From assembly GCA_964415185.1 (NCBI GenBank), contig CAYPZI010000001.1, positions 34,778 to 98,777 on the forward strand: a stretch of DNA of 64,000 bases, in the 5' to 3' direction. The stretch is from CAYVBJ01 sp964415185. Lineage in GTDB: Bacteria > Bacteroidota > Rhodothermia > Balneolales > Balneolaceae. The notes below the pieces were generated by a model. That model ran no database searches. It was not told the DNA's origin and saw only the letters and a list, made by a program, of their open reading frames with translations. The translations under genes and the position numbers were made by a program. Shown here piece by piece: positions 26,276 to 35,117 of this stretch (its first letter is position 1; the number at the start of each line of letters is the position of its first letter).

Positions 26276-26402
26276 TAGCTATAGAGAAAATGTTGATGAT
26301 TGATTTTACTTTGCCTTTTCGATTGAAAGCCTCCGTAATTCACCTCAAATCTTTTCACTGTAAAAATTAAACACAACTTTAGGAAAATTAGATACGATTA
26401 GA

Positions 26403-26690
26403 ATGAACATTTATGTAGGAAACCTGGATTATAAAACAACTGACGATGATTTAAGAGAGCTCTTTGAAGAGTTTGGGGCTGTCGATTCGGCCAGCGTAAT
26501 TAAAGACCGTGACAGCGGACGCTCAAAAGGATTTGGTTTTGTTGAAATGGGCAATGAAGACGAAGCCCTCGAAGCGATTGATGAACTTGACGGTGCAGAA
26601 ATCGGCGGACGGACAATAAAGGTAAATAAAGCACGTCCCAAAGGCTCTTCGGGCGGTGACAGAAGAGGCGGCGGCCGTTACAAGCGATAA
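26403..26690 (+). CDS. RNA-binding protein with one RRM domain
   Basis: A 95-residue RNA recognition motif protein. RNP2 is NIYVGNLD at residues 2-9 and RNP1 is SKGFGFVEM near residues 41-49, followed by a Gly/Arg-rich tail (SSGGDRRGGGRYKR). Such small RRM proteins of cyanobacteria and Bacteroidota bind RNA and are often cold-induced. The long leader downstream of a strong promoter fits post-transcriptional control, though this is inference. A strong terminator follows 5 bases after the stop. Confidence 0.95.
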   Translation: MNIYVGNLDYKTTDDDLRELFEEFGAVDSASVIKDRDSGRSKGFGFVEMGNEDEALEAIDELDGAEIGGRTIKVNKARPKGSSGGDRRGGGRYKR

Positions 26691-26695
26691 TAAAA

Positions 26696-26727
26696 AAACC
26701 CGGAAGGCATTAAAAACTCCCGGGTTT
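26696..26727 (+). terminator. Intrinsic terminator after the RRM gene
   Basis: AAACCCGG (26696-26703) pairs with CCGGGTTT (26720-26727) around a 16-base loop and is followed by a T-rich tract (TTTATTTTTAA). The A-run on its left side could also serve the minus-strand ankyrin gene, so it may work in both directions. Confidence 0.85.
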
Positions 26728-26788
26728 ATTTTTAAATAGTCATTTCCCGCGCAAGTTTAAAACCTGCCATCAGGAAAATAAATATTTA

Positions 26789-27166
26789 TTAAGCGCCTGC
26801 TTCACTAAGCATTGTAACAATATTGTTATAATTGTGATATGCAGCCTTATCTTTGGCACTCCATCCCCTGTCATCGAAAACTGAAACGTCTCCGTGGTGA
26901 TTAATCAGGAGCTGTACTATATCTTCATGGCCTTTACTGCTCGCCCAATAAAGCGCATTGGTACCCCGGTTATCGCGATGATTGATATCTGCCTCAAGAC
27001 TGAGTAATAGCTGAACTATGTCTGCATGACCATATTTTGATGCTTTGATAAGAGCTGTGCGTTTGTGTTCATCCATCGTATCGGGATTCATTCCCTCATC
27101 GAGGAATGATTTTACTGTGTCGAAATCGCCACTCTCTGCGGCTTCGAGAAAACTTGCTTCGTTCAT
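26789..27166 (-). CDS. Ankyrin repeat protein
   Basis: 125 residues made of about four ankyrin repeats. Repeat consensus pieces are visible: MDEHKRTALIKASKYGHADIVQLL..., then DNRGTNALYWASSKGHEDIVQLL... and a last partial repeat. No signal peptide or other domain is present, so it is probably a cytoplasmic protein-binding scaffold with an unknown partner. It lies downstream of the ATPase-MscS pair on the same strand, 116 bases after mscS, so a shared transcript is possible but not shown. Confidence 0.93.
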   Translation of the reverse strand: MNEASFLEAAESGDFDTVKSFLDEGMNPDTMDEHKRTALIKASKYGHADIVQLLLSLEADINHRDNRGTNALYWASSKGHEDIVQLLINHHGDVSVFDDRGWSAKDKAAYHNYNNIVTMLSEAGA

Positions 27167-27282
27167 AAGCTAAGCCCTCCAATTTTAAGTTAACGTGTAA
27201 GAAATGCTCTTCTTCATTGTAACAGATTGTACTCTCATAATCAAATATTTTCATCAAAATCAGCAGGGATATTTTAACTTTA

Positions 27283-28338
27283 TTACTCCTCCTCAGGCTT
27301 CAAATTTTCATTTAGGAAACCTCGCTCTTTACACTCCTTTAAAATCATCTCTGTTACGTCACTTTTAAAAAAAAACTCATACCGTATATCCAGCACATAC
27401 GCTTTTACTCTTAATTTCACCAGAAATTTTCTCTGGTTGTATTCATTAAGTACAATTACGCTCACCGGTTTATTCAGATATGTATAGGGAGAAGAGTAAA
27501 CGGCTTTCAGTGCAATTTCCTTAACTTCTTCAATATCGGTATCAGCGGGTAAGTAAATTTCAGTAACCACCTGGCAATTCAACTCACTTGAATTGGCATT
27601 GGAAACAGAACGGTTCATCAGCTCGCCATTCGGTATAGAAACGACACTGTCATCGGGAGTGACAATGCGGCTGCTTCTTAATCCGATGCTGAGAACTTCA
27701 CCGTAATGTTCGCCAACTTCAATTTTATCACCGACCTGGAAGGGCCTGTCTAATATAATCATGATTCCTCCGAATATATTCCGGAGTATATCCTGGGAAG
27801 CAAAGCCCACTGCAATACCGATGGAAGCGGCAATGGTTATAATAGTTTCAATAGGCGGGTCAATAACACCGGCAATTATTATATAAATGGACACCGACCA
27901 TATAAAAATCCTGCTGATTGGTGTGAGTCGCTTGATAAAAAGACGATAACTTGTGGCTTTTTCAGAGAGGTTTTCCAGAATTCTGTTTACCAGATTGTTA
28001 AAAAACCAAGTAAGCAGCAAAAGCAATATCGTGAGGAAGATTTTATTAAATGAGATCAATTCCCGGATTTCGCTCAGTTCTTCCTGCCGGGGTTCGGTTT
28101 TTGCACTGTCGGCATCCGTTTCAATAATCAGGGTGTCAGCTTCAATATCAACTAAAACCGTGTCCTCTTGCGAAAGATTCTGAGACGTATCAGCAACAAC
28201 GGTATCGACAGGAACCGTAGCAGTGTCTACTGCTGCGTCATCCTGGCCAGCCGCATGATTTGGCAGTATGAGCATAAAAACAATCAGGCTTATAATTGAC
28301 CATGCCAATCGTTTTACAAATAATTTAAAATGTGTCAT
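27283..28338 (-). CDS. MscS-family mechanosensitive ion channel
   Basis: Small-conductance mechanosensitive channel, 351 residues. A signal-like hydrophobic segment (residues 10-30) is followed by a long acidic, Thr/Asp-rich extracytoplasmic stretch (about 30-95), then three membrane helices. The pore helix carries the small-residue pattern TIAASIGIAVGFASQDILRNIFGGI, followed by the beta domain VGDKIEVGEHYGEVLSIGLRSSRI and VSIPNGELMNRSVSN. The extended N-terminal domain is unusual for minimal MscS. It starts 3 bases after the stop of the giant ATPase gene, so the two are almost certainly co-translated. Confidence 0.93.
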   Translation of the reverse strand: MTHFKLFVKRLAWSIISLIVFMLILPNHAAGQDDAAVDTATVPVDTVVADTSQNLSQEDTVLVDIEADTLIIETDADSAKTEPRQEELSEIRELISFNKIFLTILLLLLTWFFNNLVNRILENLSEKATSYRLFIKRLTPISRIFIWSVSIYIIIAGVIDPPIETIITIAASIGIAVGFASQDILRNIFGGIMIILDRPFQVGDKIEVGEHYGEVLSIGLRSSRIVTPDDSVVSIPNGELMNRSVSNANSSELNCQVVTEIYLPADTDIEEVKEIALKAVYSSPYTYLNKPVSVIVLNEYNQRKFLVKLRVKAYVLDIRYEFFFKSDVTEMILKECKERGFLNENLKPEEE

Positions 28339-28341
28339 AAT

Positions 28342-31300
28342 TTAATGTAAAATATTACGGCTTTTTAATAGCCGGATGATCTGCCTGAAAACCAGATGGT
28401 TAATTACATATCCTTCATCCGCATAAAGTACCAATCCCTTTGATTTCAGCCTTGCAAGCAACAGCCTTGTGCTTTCAAGTGGCTGATGAAGGCTTTGAGC
28501 CACTTGTTCGGCATTCAGCAAGTCATGTTTTACAAGAGTTGCCAATAAAAAAAGAACCTCTTTTGACGGCACTTCGAGAATATCAATGTCAGCTACTTCA
28601 ATTGGCGATATCACAAATGTTTTGTCATCATGTTCTTTTATCGATTTGATCCAAAAAATCATTGCGATACTGAAATTTCCTTCGGCTACTTTAGAAAGCT
28701 CATCGAAAAAGTGTTTTCTCACCAGGTCCTGAATTTCAGAATCATTTCCGGCAACTTTCCTGAATGTTCTTGTTTTCTTCAAGTTTTCAGGAACTTCAAA
28801 TTCAAGGTCGTAACCGGTAGCCTTATGTCGCGATAGAATCGCTTCCGTTATCTGATCGGTTCTCAGGATGTCCGGATTTACTACTTGAGAGAAATACTGA
28901 TCTGCATTCAGTACTTTTGTAAAAAACTGCCAAGCAAATCTCGAGCACGTTACCGTCCAGAATAATTTGCCGGAGGTTTGTGACATTAATACAAAAAATT
29001 GTTCCAGCGCTTCGAATCCATTAATGTAACGGATGTATGCGTTTTGCAGGCTTTCAACAATCACTACTTTTCTCTCTTTACCGCCATTAATCTGTTCAAC
29101 CAGTCCCTGAACAGAAGTGACCCCGCTAAAACCGAGGGCATCCGATAATCTCTTCAACATTTGGTTTTTATCGCAAAAAGTTTCGCTGAATTCAATCTTC
29201 ACGATGGGAATATCAGATGTGATGCTATCTTCAAAAAAATGAATTAGCGTTGTTTTTCCGCTCCCCTTCTCTCCCACTACCGCAATACTTGCTTCAATAC
29301 CCTTATGCCACTGTTCCATATTTTTTTCCATCACCTGCAGGCTGCCCGAAGGTGCTATATAAAATCGTTTCTCAATAAGAATATCTCTGCTGAACAGTCG
29401 CTGGTAGATGTAGGGAAGCTTTTTCAGGATTGTAGTGATTCCGCTGAGATATTCGGTCACACCATGTTTTTGCTTTGCCGTTGCCCCTGCATCCTGTTTA
29501 TAACCCAAAAAATTCAAAACAGGATCTTTTATCTGCCGAAACTTTCTCGTAATAAATCGCTTTGCAAGCTCTGCTTTTTCAAGCAGGATGGCCAGGTATC
29601 TGTCCAGTTTTTCTTTCCAGTTCAATGCACGTGACTTTACCTGACGCGCCTTATCTTCCATTTCAAAGGCATCAAATTTCCGGCTCAGCATAACATCGGC
29701 AATCTTTTGGAGAGCCAAAGGCAGCTTCGTTTGAATTATGGACTCATATTCATCCTGCCTGACCCTTACCGATTTAATTGATTTTTCAATTGCACTTACG
29801 GCTCTTTCCAGGCCGCTAATTGCAATCTCAATTGTTGATTCAATTGAATCACCACTATCCTTCGATTCCATTGATGCCATCAGGTTGGCCTTCACAATTC
29901 CGTCAACCTCTTCAAGCTCACGGATCCTGTTTTCAATAAATTCACTAAAACTCTGGCTTTCCGGATCAAGGTGTCTAATTGCTTCACTTTTAAGAAATCT
30001 CGAGGCAACAGATCGCCATTGAAATGTATCGATTTCTAATAACGGCTGAGGCAGCTTACTCTCTTTTTTTTCCGCTACCGAGACTTCTTCTGAAAAATTA
30101 TTCATTTCCATCTGCAAGTTGCTGATAGCCTGATGCATCTCGCCAAGTAACTGTTCTTTTAAAGCTGAATTACCCAGTTTATTTTCAGATTCGTTTAAAA
30201 TCTTGTTGCTGATACGGGTCTTTACCTCTTGAATTCGATCAGATTTGCTTTTTTTATTGTCGTTCGATTTAAGCGTTTTGACCGCATTCTGAATTTCCTG
30301 AACAATATTTTCTAATGGGACATAGAAAAGATCCCTGAAAAAAAGATGGCTTTTTTCCAGTAAATTATTTTGAGTTTTACTTGAACTTACACCAAATCTG
30401 GCCAGCTCCAACTGAATTTGCAGATCACTGATTTGAGACCGCATGAAGCTGAGCCACAACGATTCATTTTTTTCCGTAGCATCCAGGCAATATTGAATAT
30501 TATCCTCAATGTTATTCTCATCAAATAGTTTTTTGCGAAGTTCGACTGTTCCTGCTTTAGCCGCATCCTTTTTGATACCGGCAATCACCTTCGAGTAGTC
30601 GGAATGATAAAAGCCCTGAAACGATTCGTATTTTTTTATATGCTCAAGAGATCTCTCAACATGTTTTTCAAGCTCAACAAAAACCGGAAGCCTGAATGTG
30701 GACTTATTTTGAGCTTCGCTCTCTTCATTGTCTGTCTCTTTTTCGGCTGCCTCCGTTGGTTCTTCTTTTTCGAGCAGAAACTCAATGATTTTACTGATTT
30801 CCTGAAGCTCTGCTGAAATAAACAAGGGAACCCATTTGATATCACCTGCAAGACGGTGCAGCACAAGCCTGGATAGCGGAATAACCTGTAACCAAAAGTA
30901 TTCCGGTTCATAATCCCTTCCCAATATCTTCATCACCCAATTTTTAAAATGCAACGGTATTTTAAAAACCCTGAACAAAAGAGATTTCCAGAATTTCAGG
31001 AATGAAACAGAAAATGTGTCATCCGGCCCTTTTATAAAGCGCATTTCATCCTGTCTTACCTCAATCGAAACAGGCAGTTTTGCCGCTTCTACACGTATAC
31101 CATCTATCCATCTTTTTGCAAATTCCGGGCTTTTTTGGTCGCCGCCCAAAGATGATATTTCGTCTAAACGACCATTTAAGATTTCAAGCTTATTGAAGTA
31201 TCTCTCTTCATCCCCAGTTCGTAACCGTTGTATTTCCGACTTAAGCTCAATCAGTGTCTCTTTGATTTCACTTGTGGAATCCCTTCTGATTCGGGATAAA

Positions 31301-31401
31301 AGCGGCTTTACCGAGTTCTCAAAAAAATGGTCGATTTCACGATCTACATCCCGATAAAAAGAGTAATTCTGAGGCATGTTGGGTATTTTAAATTTGATCA
31401 A
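28342..31401 (-). CDS. Very large P-loop ATPase of unknown function with C-terminal winged helix
   Basis: 1019 residues. Residues 1-640 are mainly charged alpha-helix with several likely coiled coils and no recognisable domain. A P-loop NTPase follows, with Walker A GEKGSGKT at 710-717, a Walker-B-like KVVIVES at 778-784 (Glu in place of the usual Asp), a sensor-like WTVTCSR and a helical extension (TDQITEAILSRH). The last 80 residues look like a winged helix (LNAEQVAQSLHQPLESTRLLLARLKSKGLV). This layout resembles STAND/AAA-type signalling ATPases, but I cannot name a family. It is tightly coupled to mscS and divergent from the amidase gene. Functional assignment is open. Confidence 0.8.
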   Translation of the reverse strand: MIKFKIPNMPQNYSFYRDVDREIDHFFENSVKPLLSRIRRDSTSEIKETLIELKSEIQRLRTGDEERYFNKLEILNGRLDEISSLGGDQKSPEFAKRWIDGIRVEAAKLPVSIEVRQDEMRFIKGPDDTFSVSFLKFWKSLLFRVFKIPLHFKNWVMKILGRDYEPEYFWLQVIPLSRLVLHRLAGDIKWVPLFISAELQEISKIIEFLLEKEEPTEAAEKETDNEESEAQNKSTFRLPVFVELEKHVERSLEHIKKYESFQGFYHSDYSKVIAGIKKDAAKAGTVELRKKLFDENNIEDNIQYCLDATEKNESLWLSFMRSQISDLQIQLELARFGVSSSKTQNNLLEKSHLFFRDLFYVPLENIVQEIQNAVKTLKSNDNKKSKSDRIQEVKTRISNKILNESENKLGNSALKEQLLGEMHQAISNLQMEMNNFSEEVSVAEKKESKLPQPLLEIDTFQWRSVASRFLKSEAIRHLDPESQSFSEFIENRIRELEEVDGIVKANLMASMESKDSGDSIESTIEIAISGLERAVSAIEKSIKSVRVRQDEYESIIQTKLPLALQKIADVMLSRKFDAFEMEDKARQVKSRALNWKEKLDRYLAILLEKAELAKRFITRKFRQIKDPVLNFLGYKQDAGATAKQKHGVTEYLSGITTILKKLPYIYQRLFSRDILIEKRFYIAPSGSLQVMEKNMEQWHKGIEASIAVVGEKGSGKTTLIHFFEDSITSDIPIVKIEFSETFCDKNQMLKRLSDALGFSGVTSVQGLVEQINGGKERKVVIVESLQNAYIRYINGFEALEQFFVLMSQTSGKLFWTVTCSRFAWQFFTKVLNADQYFSQVVNPDILRTDQITEAILSRHKATGYDLEFEVPENLKKTRTFRKVAGNDSEIQDLVRKHFFDELSKVAEGNFSIAMIFWIKSIKEHDDKTFVISPIEVADIDILEVPSKEVLFLLATLVKHDLLNAEQVAQSLHQPLESTRLLLARLKSKGLVLYADEGYVINHLVFRQIIRLLKSRNILH

Positions 31402-31507
31402 TGTTACAAAAAAATGAAGTTAGAAGTTATTTTAAAGATTCAATACATTTTCGTATTCTTATTTATCAAATCATTTACTTCGGAAATGTGACTATCCCGG
31501 CAATTCC

Positions 31508-32773
31508 ATGTACTGTTTACTAAAACACATATTCGCTTTTTTACTTTTTCTGTCATTTTTTAGCAGTGTTGATGCACAGATTCAATTGAACCGTATTTCC
31601 GCGGTAGAAAGAAGTGACGGCAAGGGGTATGTAGTTCGTTATCATCTTGATACACCGATTGACTCATTCCGCATTTTTCAGCCTTCTGTTGACCGGATTC
31701 AGATGATTTTATATGCCGAAAAAATTGACACTTCGGGTTTAAGGCTTCCCCCGGTAACCGAAATATTCAAATCGGTTGAATTGCATAAACTAAATAAAGG
31801 CTTCGGCGTTGATATATCTCTCGGTCCCGGTAATTTTTTCTATACGAATGTTTATCCCGATCAGAATAAAAAACATCTCCTTCTGGCACTTACGGAAACA
31901 GGGGCGCAGGAGATCTCCGAGATAGCAGAAGATGTGGAAGCCGTAAACTGGAATATGCTTAAACCGTCTGCTGATATTTCAGATCCGCTAAACCCTGAAA
32001 CCGCTCCTTTTGAGCTTATTACAGCCGATGACCTTCAATTCTCCAATAACGTTAAATTTGATGTTATTGTGCTCGATGCTGGCCATGGCGGCCACGATCC
32101 CGGGACTATCGGCCACAGAGGACTTTATGAAAAAGATATCGTGCTTGACATCACAAAAAAAGTTGGGGCTTATCTTGAAGAAAACCTTCCTGACGTAAAA
32201 ATTGTCTACACAAGGACAGACGACAGGTTTATCAGCCTGCTTGATCGCGGCAAAATTGCAAATGAAGCAGGCGGTGATATTTTTGTTTCGATCCATGCAA
32301 ATTCATTCCATCAGAGAAGAGTAAATGGTACCGAAGTATATTTTTTGGGGCTGGCCAAAAGTGAAACTGCACTCAATGTAATGAAACGTGAAAACAGTGT
32401 TCTTAAATATGAAGACCGGCTTGAAGAAGAACTTACCGAAGAAGATTTACTGATATATGAATTAGCCAACGCCGGCAATATCAGTACCAGTGAAAAAATA
32501 GCCGAACAGATAGAACGACAGTTCAGGGAGAGAGCCCAGCGAAGGTCGCGGGGAATTAAGCAAGCCGGGTTCCAGGTATTGTACGAAGCTTCAATGCCCG
32601 GTGTTTTAATAGAATTGGGATTTATAAGTAATCCCGATGAAGCCAATTATCTCAAAAGTGAATATGGCCAGTCTATAGTCGCATCCGCCATATACCGGTC
32701 GATACGTGATTTCAAGCTACAGTACGACAGCAGCATAAACGGCGAACAACCTACAGCAACAAACAAGGAATGA
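31508..32773 (+). CDS. N-acetylmuramoyl-L-alanine amidase
   Basis: Zinc-dependent Amidase_3 enzyme that cleaves the amide bond between MurNAc and L-Ala in peptidoglycan. A signal peptide lies at residues 1-24 (HIFAFLLFLSFFSSVDAQ). Residues 25-130 form an AMIN-like beta domain. The catalytic domain shows DVIVLDAGHGGHDPGTIG (zinc His/Glu), YTRTDDRFISLLDR, DIFVSIHANS and VLIELGFISNPDEANYL. 421 residues. It is divergent from the ATPase gene, with 106 bases between. A MITE-like element follows 7 bases after its stop and could also terminate its transcript. Confidence 0.95.
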   Translation: MYCLLKHIFAFLLFLSFFSSVDAQIQLNRISAVERSDGKGYVVRYHLDTPIDSFRIFQPSVDRIQMILYAEKIDTSGLRLPPVTEIFKSVELHKLNKGFGVDISLGPGNFFYTNVYPDQNKKHLLLALTETGAQEISEIAEDVEAVNWNMLKPSADISDPLNPETAPFELITADDLQFSNNVKFDVIVLDAGHGGHDPGTIGHRGLYEKDIVLDITKKVGAYLEENLPDVKIVYTRTDDRFISLLDRGKIANEAGGDIFVSIHANSFHQRRVNGTEVYFLGLAKSETALNVMKRENSVLKYEDRLEEELTEEDLLIYELANAGNISTSEKIAEQIERQFRERAQRRSRGIKQAGFQVLYEASMPGVLIELGFISNPDEANYLKSEYGQSIVASAIYRSIRDFKLQYDSSINGEQPTATNKE

Positions 32774-32780
32774 ATACTCC

Positions 32781-32910
32781 CTAGTGTCATGTCAACTGTA
32801 AACCCGCAAAGTTTTATCTCGGAGTTGCTTCTATTTATCTAACGTACTGCCATTTCAGAAAAGAAACTTTGCGGGTTTCTTACCACAGATTATAATTGAC
32901 ACAACACTAG
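32781..32910. mobile_element. 130-base foldback element (MITE-like)
   Basis: Outer ends CTAGTGTCATGTCAA (32781-32795) and TTGACACAACACTAG (32896-32910) are inverted repeats matching at 13 of 15 positions. Inside lies a perfect 15-base inverted repeat, AAACCCGCAAAGTTT (32800-32814) and AAACTTTGCGGGTTT (32864-32878). Both ends carry TA, the target duplicated by IS630/Tc1-mariner-type elements. It has no coding capacity. The sequence AAGAAACTTTGCGGGTTT recurs at 51431-51448, and end-like sequences recur at 41456 and 42475. A decayed udk remnant follows directly. Confidence 0.65.
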
Positions 32911-32963
32911 CTACTCATTCTCGGAGCAGGAGAAGGCAGCGGACCCCGTAAATCAACGGTTGT

Positions 32964-33119
32964 CACCAATACGAAAAGTTTGTGCGGCCCATGCATCTTG
33001 AATTTGTAGAACCGAGCAAAAGATATGCCGATATTATCATACCGAGAGGCGGTGAAAACAGAATTGCCCTTAAAATGGTCATTACCCTTATCCCGGATAA
33101 ATTAAAATCAAACCGTTAG
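32964..33119 (+). pseudogene. udk: Uridine kinase C-terminal remnant
   Basis: Fifty-one codons ending in TAG encode HQYEKFVRPMHLEFVEP, then SKRYADIIIPRGGENRIAL and a short tail, the highly characteristic C-terminus of Udk-type uridine/cytidine kinases. Upstream the frame meets a stop at 32949, and a neighbouring frame carries residue patterns that may be the preceding segment, suggesting a frameshift. The P-loop and the first 150 or so residues are absent; instead the foldback element at 32781..32910 lies just upstream. It is a dead fragment. A working copy elsewhere cannot be judged. Confidence 0.8.
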
Positions 33120-33187
33120 CAAAATTTGTATAACTTTACCATCACGGCTCAATCGGGCCTGGATGGATTTCTCCTTGCTATCTGCAT

Positions 33188-33916
33188 TTAAAAATAATTT
33201 TCATGAAACCTGCTGAGGCCTTCAAAAATCAACTCCATCCGAAACTTTCCCTGGTATTCCGGATTGATATGGCGTGATAAGAAAAACCCGTCTCCTCCGG
33301 TAATAAATAGCTGATAGTTTCCAAATTTTTCACGATAGCGATCCAGAAATCCATGAACCCCTTCAATGAAAAATCCAATAGTTCCCCACTGAAGGCTTGT
33401 TTCGGTCGAATCTCCCGGCCAGTTTTTTGGAATCCAGTCATCGACTACAGGCAACATAGGGAGAAACTGCTGAACTGACATGGCAATAGATGATAAACCC
33501 GGCATAATTACCCCTCCCCTGTAGATATAATCCGACGACATGTAGTCAACCGTGCATGCAGTCCCCGCATCAATCACTACCACAGGATTCCCGGTTAGTG
33601 AAACCGCTCCGTAACACGCCAGGTAGCGATCGATACCCAGCGTTTTCGGAGTTGAATAATCGATCAGATAGGTTGGAATATGGTTTTGAGTGATAAGTGT
33701 TAATTTTTCCCGGTCATAGACGGAATGAATCAGGTTTGTTACGGCCGGCACAACACTGCTTAGCACGAGATTATGTTTATTTTCGAGTGAGCGAAGCCAA
33801 TATTCCAGTTGCCGGTTTTCATCAGACCTGCACTCAAATATCCTTTCCCAAAGTAAATCATTCTTGATGGCAGCCTTTAAATTGGTATTGCCTATATCAA
33901 GGTAAATAAATTGCAT
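33188..33916 (-). CDS. coaX: Type III pantothenate kinase
   Basis: CoaX phosphorylates pantothenate in the first step of coenzyme A synthesis. It has the ASKHA fold motifs YLDIGNTNLKAA at residues 4-15 (phosphate 1 loop), TLGIDRYLACYGAV, VVVIDAGTACTVDYM (phosphate 2) and a Gly-rich LFITGGDGFFL near the C-terminus. The 242-residue length is standard. It is divergent from the SDR gene, sharing a 93-base intergenic region that carries a palindrome. Confidence 0.95.
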   Translation of the reverse strand: MQFIYLDIGNTNLKAAIKNDLLWERIFECRSDENRQLEYWLRSLENKHNLVLSSVVPAVTNLIHSVYDREKLTLITQNHIPTYLIDYSTPKTLGIDRYLACYGAVSLTGNPVVVIDAGTACTVDYMSSDYIYRGGVIMPGLSSIAMSVQQFLPMLPVVDDWIPKNWPGDSTETSLQWGTIGFFIEGVHGFLDRYREKFGNYQLFITGGDGFFLSRHINPEYQGKFRMELIFEGLSRFHENYF

Positions 33917-33937
33917 GCAAATAATTAAAATGATTGC

Positions 33938-33953
33938 TACGTTTGTAAACGTA
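33938..33953. promoter_or_regulatory. 16-base dyad overlapping a -7 box, possible operator
   Basis: TACGTTT-GT-AAACGTA has perfect 7-base arms and a 2-base centre. It contains TACGTTTG (33938-33945), which matches the TAnnTTTG -7 box for the SDR gene at 34010. It sits in the divergent coaX/SDR region, so a repressor bound here would block rightward transcription. No regulator gene is adjacent. The upstream TTG (33911) is 24 bases away, somewhat far for a -33 box. Confidence 0.45.
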
Positions 33954-34009
33954 ATAGGTCACAAAATCGAAAAAATATACTAACAGTTCACGACAAAATA
34001 TTTAAAACT

Positions 34010-34735
34010 ATGAATCTATCAGGCAAGACAGCAATTGTAACGGGTGCAAGCAGCGGAATTGGCACGGCATTCAGCCACTCACTTATAAAAAAAGGTGCAA
34101 CTGTGTACGGATTGGCCCGCAGAAAATCGAAGCTTCAAGATATTAAAGAACAACTTGGAAACAAATTTATACCTGTAAAGATGGACGTTACCAAAAACGC
34201 TGACCTTGAACACTGGGTTAATTCAACTTTTTCAAATAATCATATTCCGGATATTCTTATAAACAATGCAGGAGTCGGTTATTTTGCAAATATCGAGGAC
34301 TTGAGCCTGGAAAACTGGCAGACAATGATTGAAACCAACCTGAACGGGGTTTTCTATTTAACCCGCCTGATTGTTCCGCTTATGAAAAAAAATCCGTCTG
34401 TTTCTCATATCATAAATATTTCTTCGATCGCGGGATTGATAGGCAATCCCCAGATTTCAGGTTATAATGCATCCAAATTTGGGTTGAGAGGTTTCAGTGA
34501 GGCACTTTTTAAAGAATTACGTTACGATAAAATAAAAGTGAGCTCCATGTTTCCCGGTTCTATTTCGACTGAATTTTTTAACAACGTAGAAGGCACAGAA
34601 TCCCACCCCAATATGATGCATCCTGCCGATGTGGCTTCAACCCTGATTCATTTGCTTGAAACGCCCGACAATTACCTGATCAATGAGATTACACTCAGGC
34701 CGTTAAATCCCAAAACACCCGGATCGGATGAATAA
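34010..34735 (+). CDS. Classical short-chain dehydrogenase/reductase
   Basis: NAD(P)-dependent oxidoreductase of 241 residues. TGASSGIG at 11-18 (cofactor), NNAGVGY near residue 85, catalytic Ser in INISSIAG and the YNASK catalytic Tyr/Lys pair near residue 153 are all present. The FSEALFKELRYDKIKVSSMFPG stretch is typical of the FabG/YdfG-like group; substrate unknown. The downstream lipoprotein gene starts 8 bases before this stop, so they are translationally coupled. Confidence 0.94.
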   Translation: MNLSGKTAIVTGASSGIGTAFSHSLIKKGATVYGLARRKSKLQDIKEQLGNKFIPVKMDVTKNADLEHWVNSTFSNNHIPDILINNAGVGYFANIEDLSLENWQTMIETNLNGVFYLTRLIVPLMKKNPSVSHIINISSIAGLIGNPQISGYNASKFGLRGFSEALFKELRYDKIKVSSMFPGSISTEFFNNVEGTESHPNMMHPADVASTLIHLLETPDNYLINEITLRPLNPKTPGSDE

Positions 34736-35117
34736 AATCCTCCTGATTTTCATTTCATCTATCATGATGGCTTCGTGTAACGAGTCAGAGAAACCACCAG
34801 AAAACCTATTGCCTGAAGATACGTATATACAACTTCTGGGAGAACTCTACCTGGCTCATAACCTGCGTGACCTGGATATAGAAAATATACAAATGACGGA
34901 TTCAGTTCGCCAAGAACTGTTTTCAAAATACGGAGTTACCCGTGAGCAATTCACAGAAAGCCATCACTACTATCAGCGGGATTTAAACGGACAAATCAGA
35001 AGGGTCGACAAGCTGCGAAATCTGATTCGTGACGAGGCTAAACATATAGGAACCACTGTTGATTCCATAAAAAAAGCTTGGGGTTCTCAAGATGCGGATT
35101 CACTCTCGCAGGAGTAG
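34728..35117 (+). CDS. Small lipoprotein, DUF4296-like
   Basis: 129 residues with a type II signal sequence (MNKILLIFISSIMMASC, lipidated Cys17). A DUF4296-type domain follows: PEDTYIQLLGELYLAHNL, then DSVRQELFSKYGVTREQFTESHHYYQ. The domain occurs in short periplasmic lipoproteins of Bacteroidota with no known function. It is translationally coupled to the SDR by an 8-base overlap, and its 3' end overlaps the convergent recQ gene by 31 bases. Confidence 0.85.
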   Translation: MNKILLIFISSIMMASCNESEKPPENLLPEDTYIQLLGELYLAHNLRDLDIENIQMTDSVRQELFSKYGVTREQFTESHHYYQRDLNGQIRRVDKLRNLIRDEAKHIGTTVDSIKKAWGSQDADSLSQE

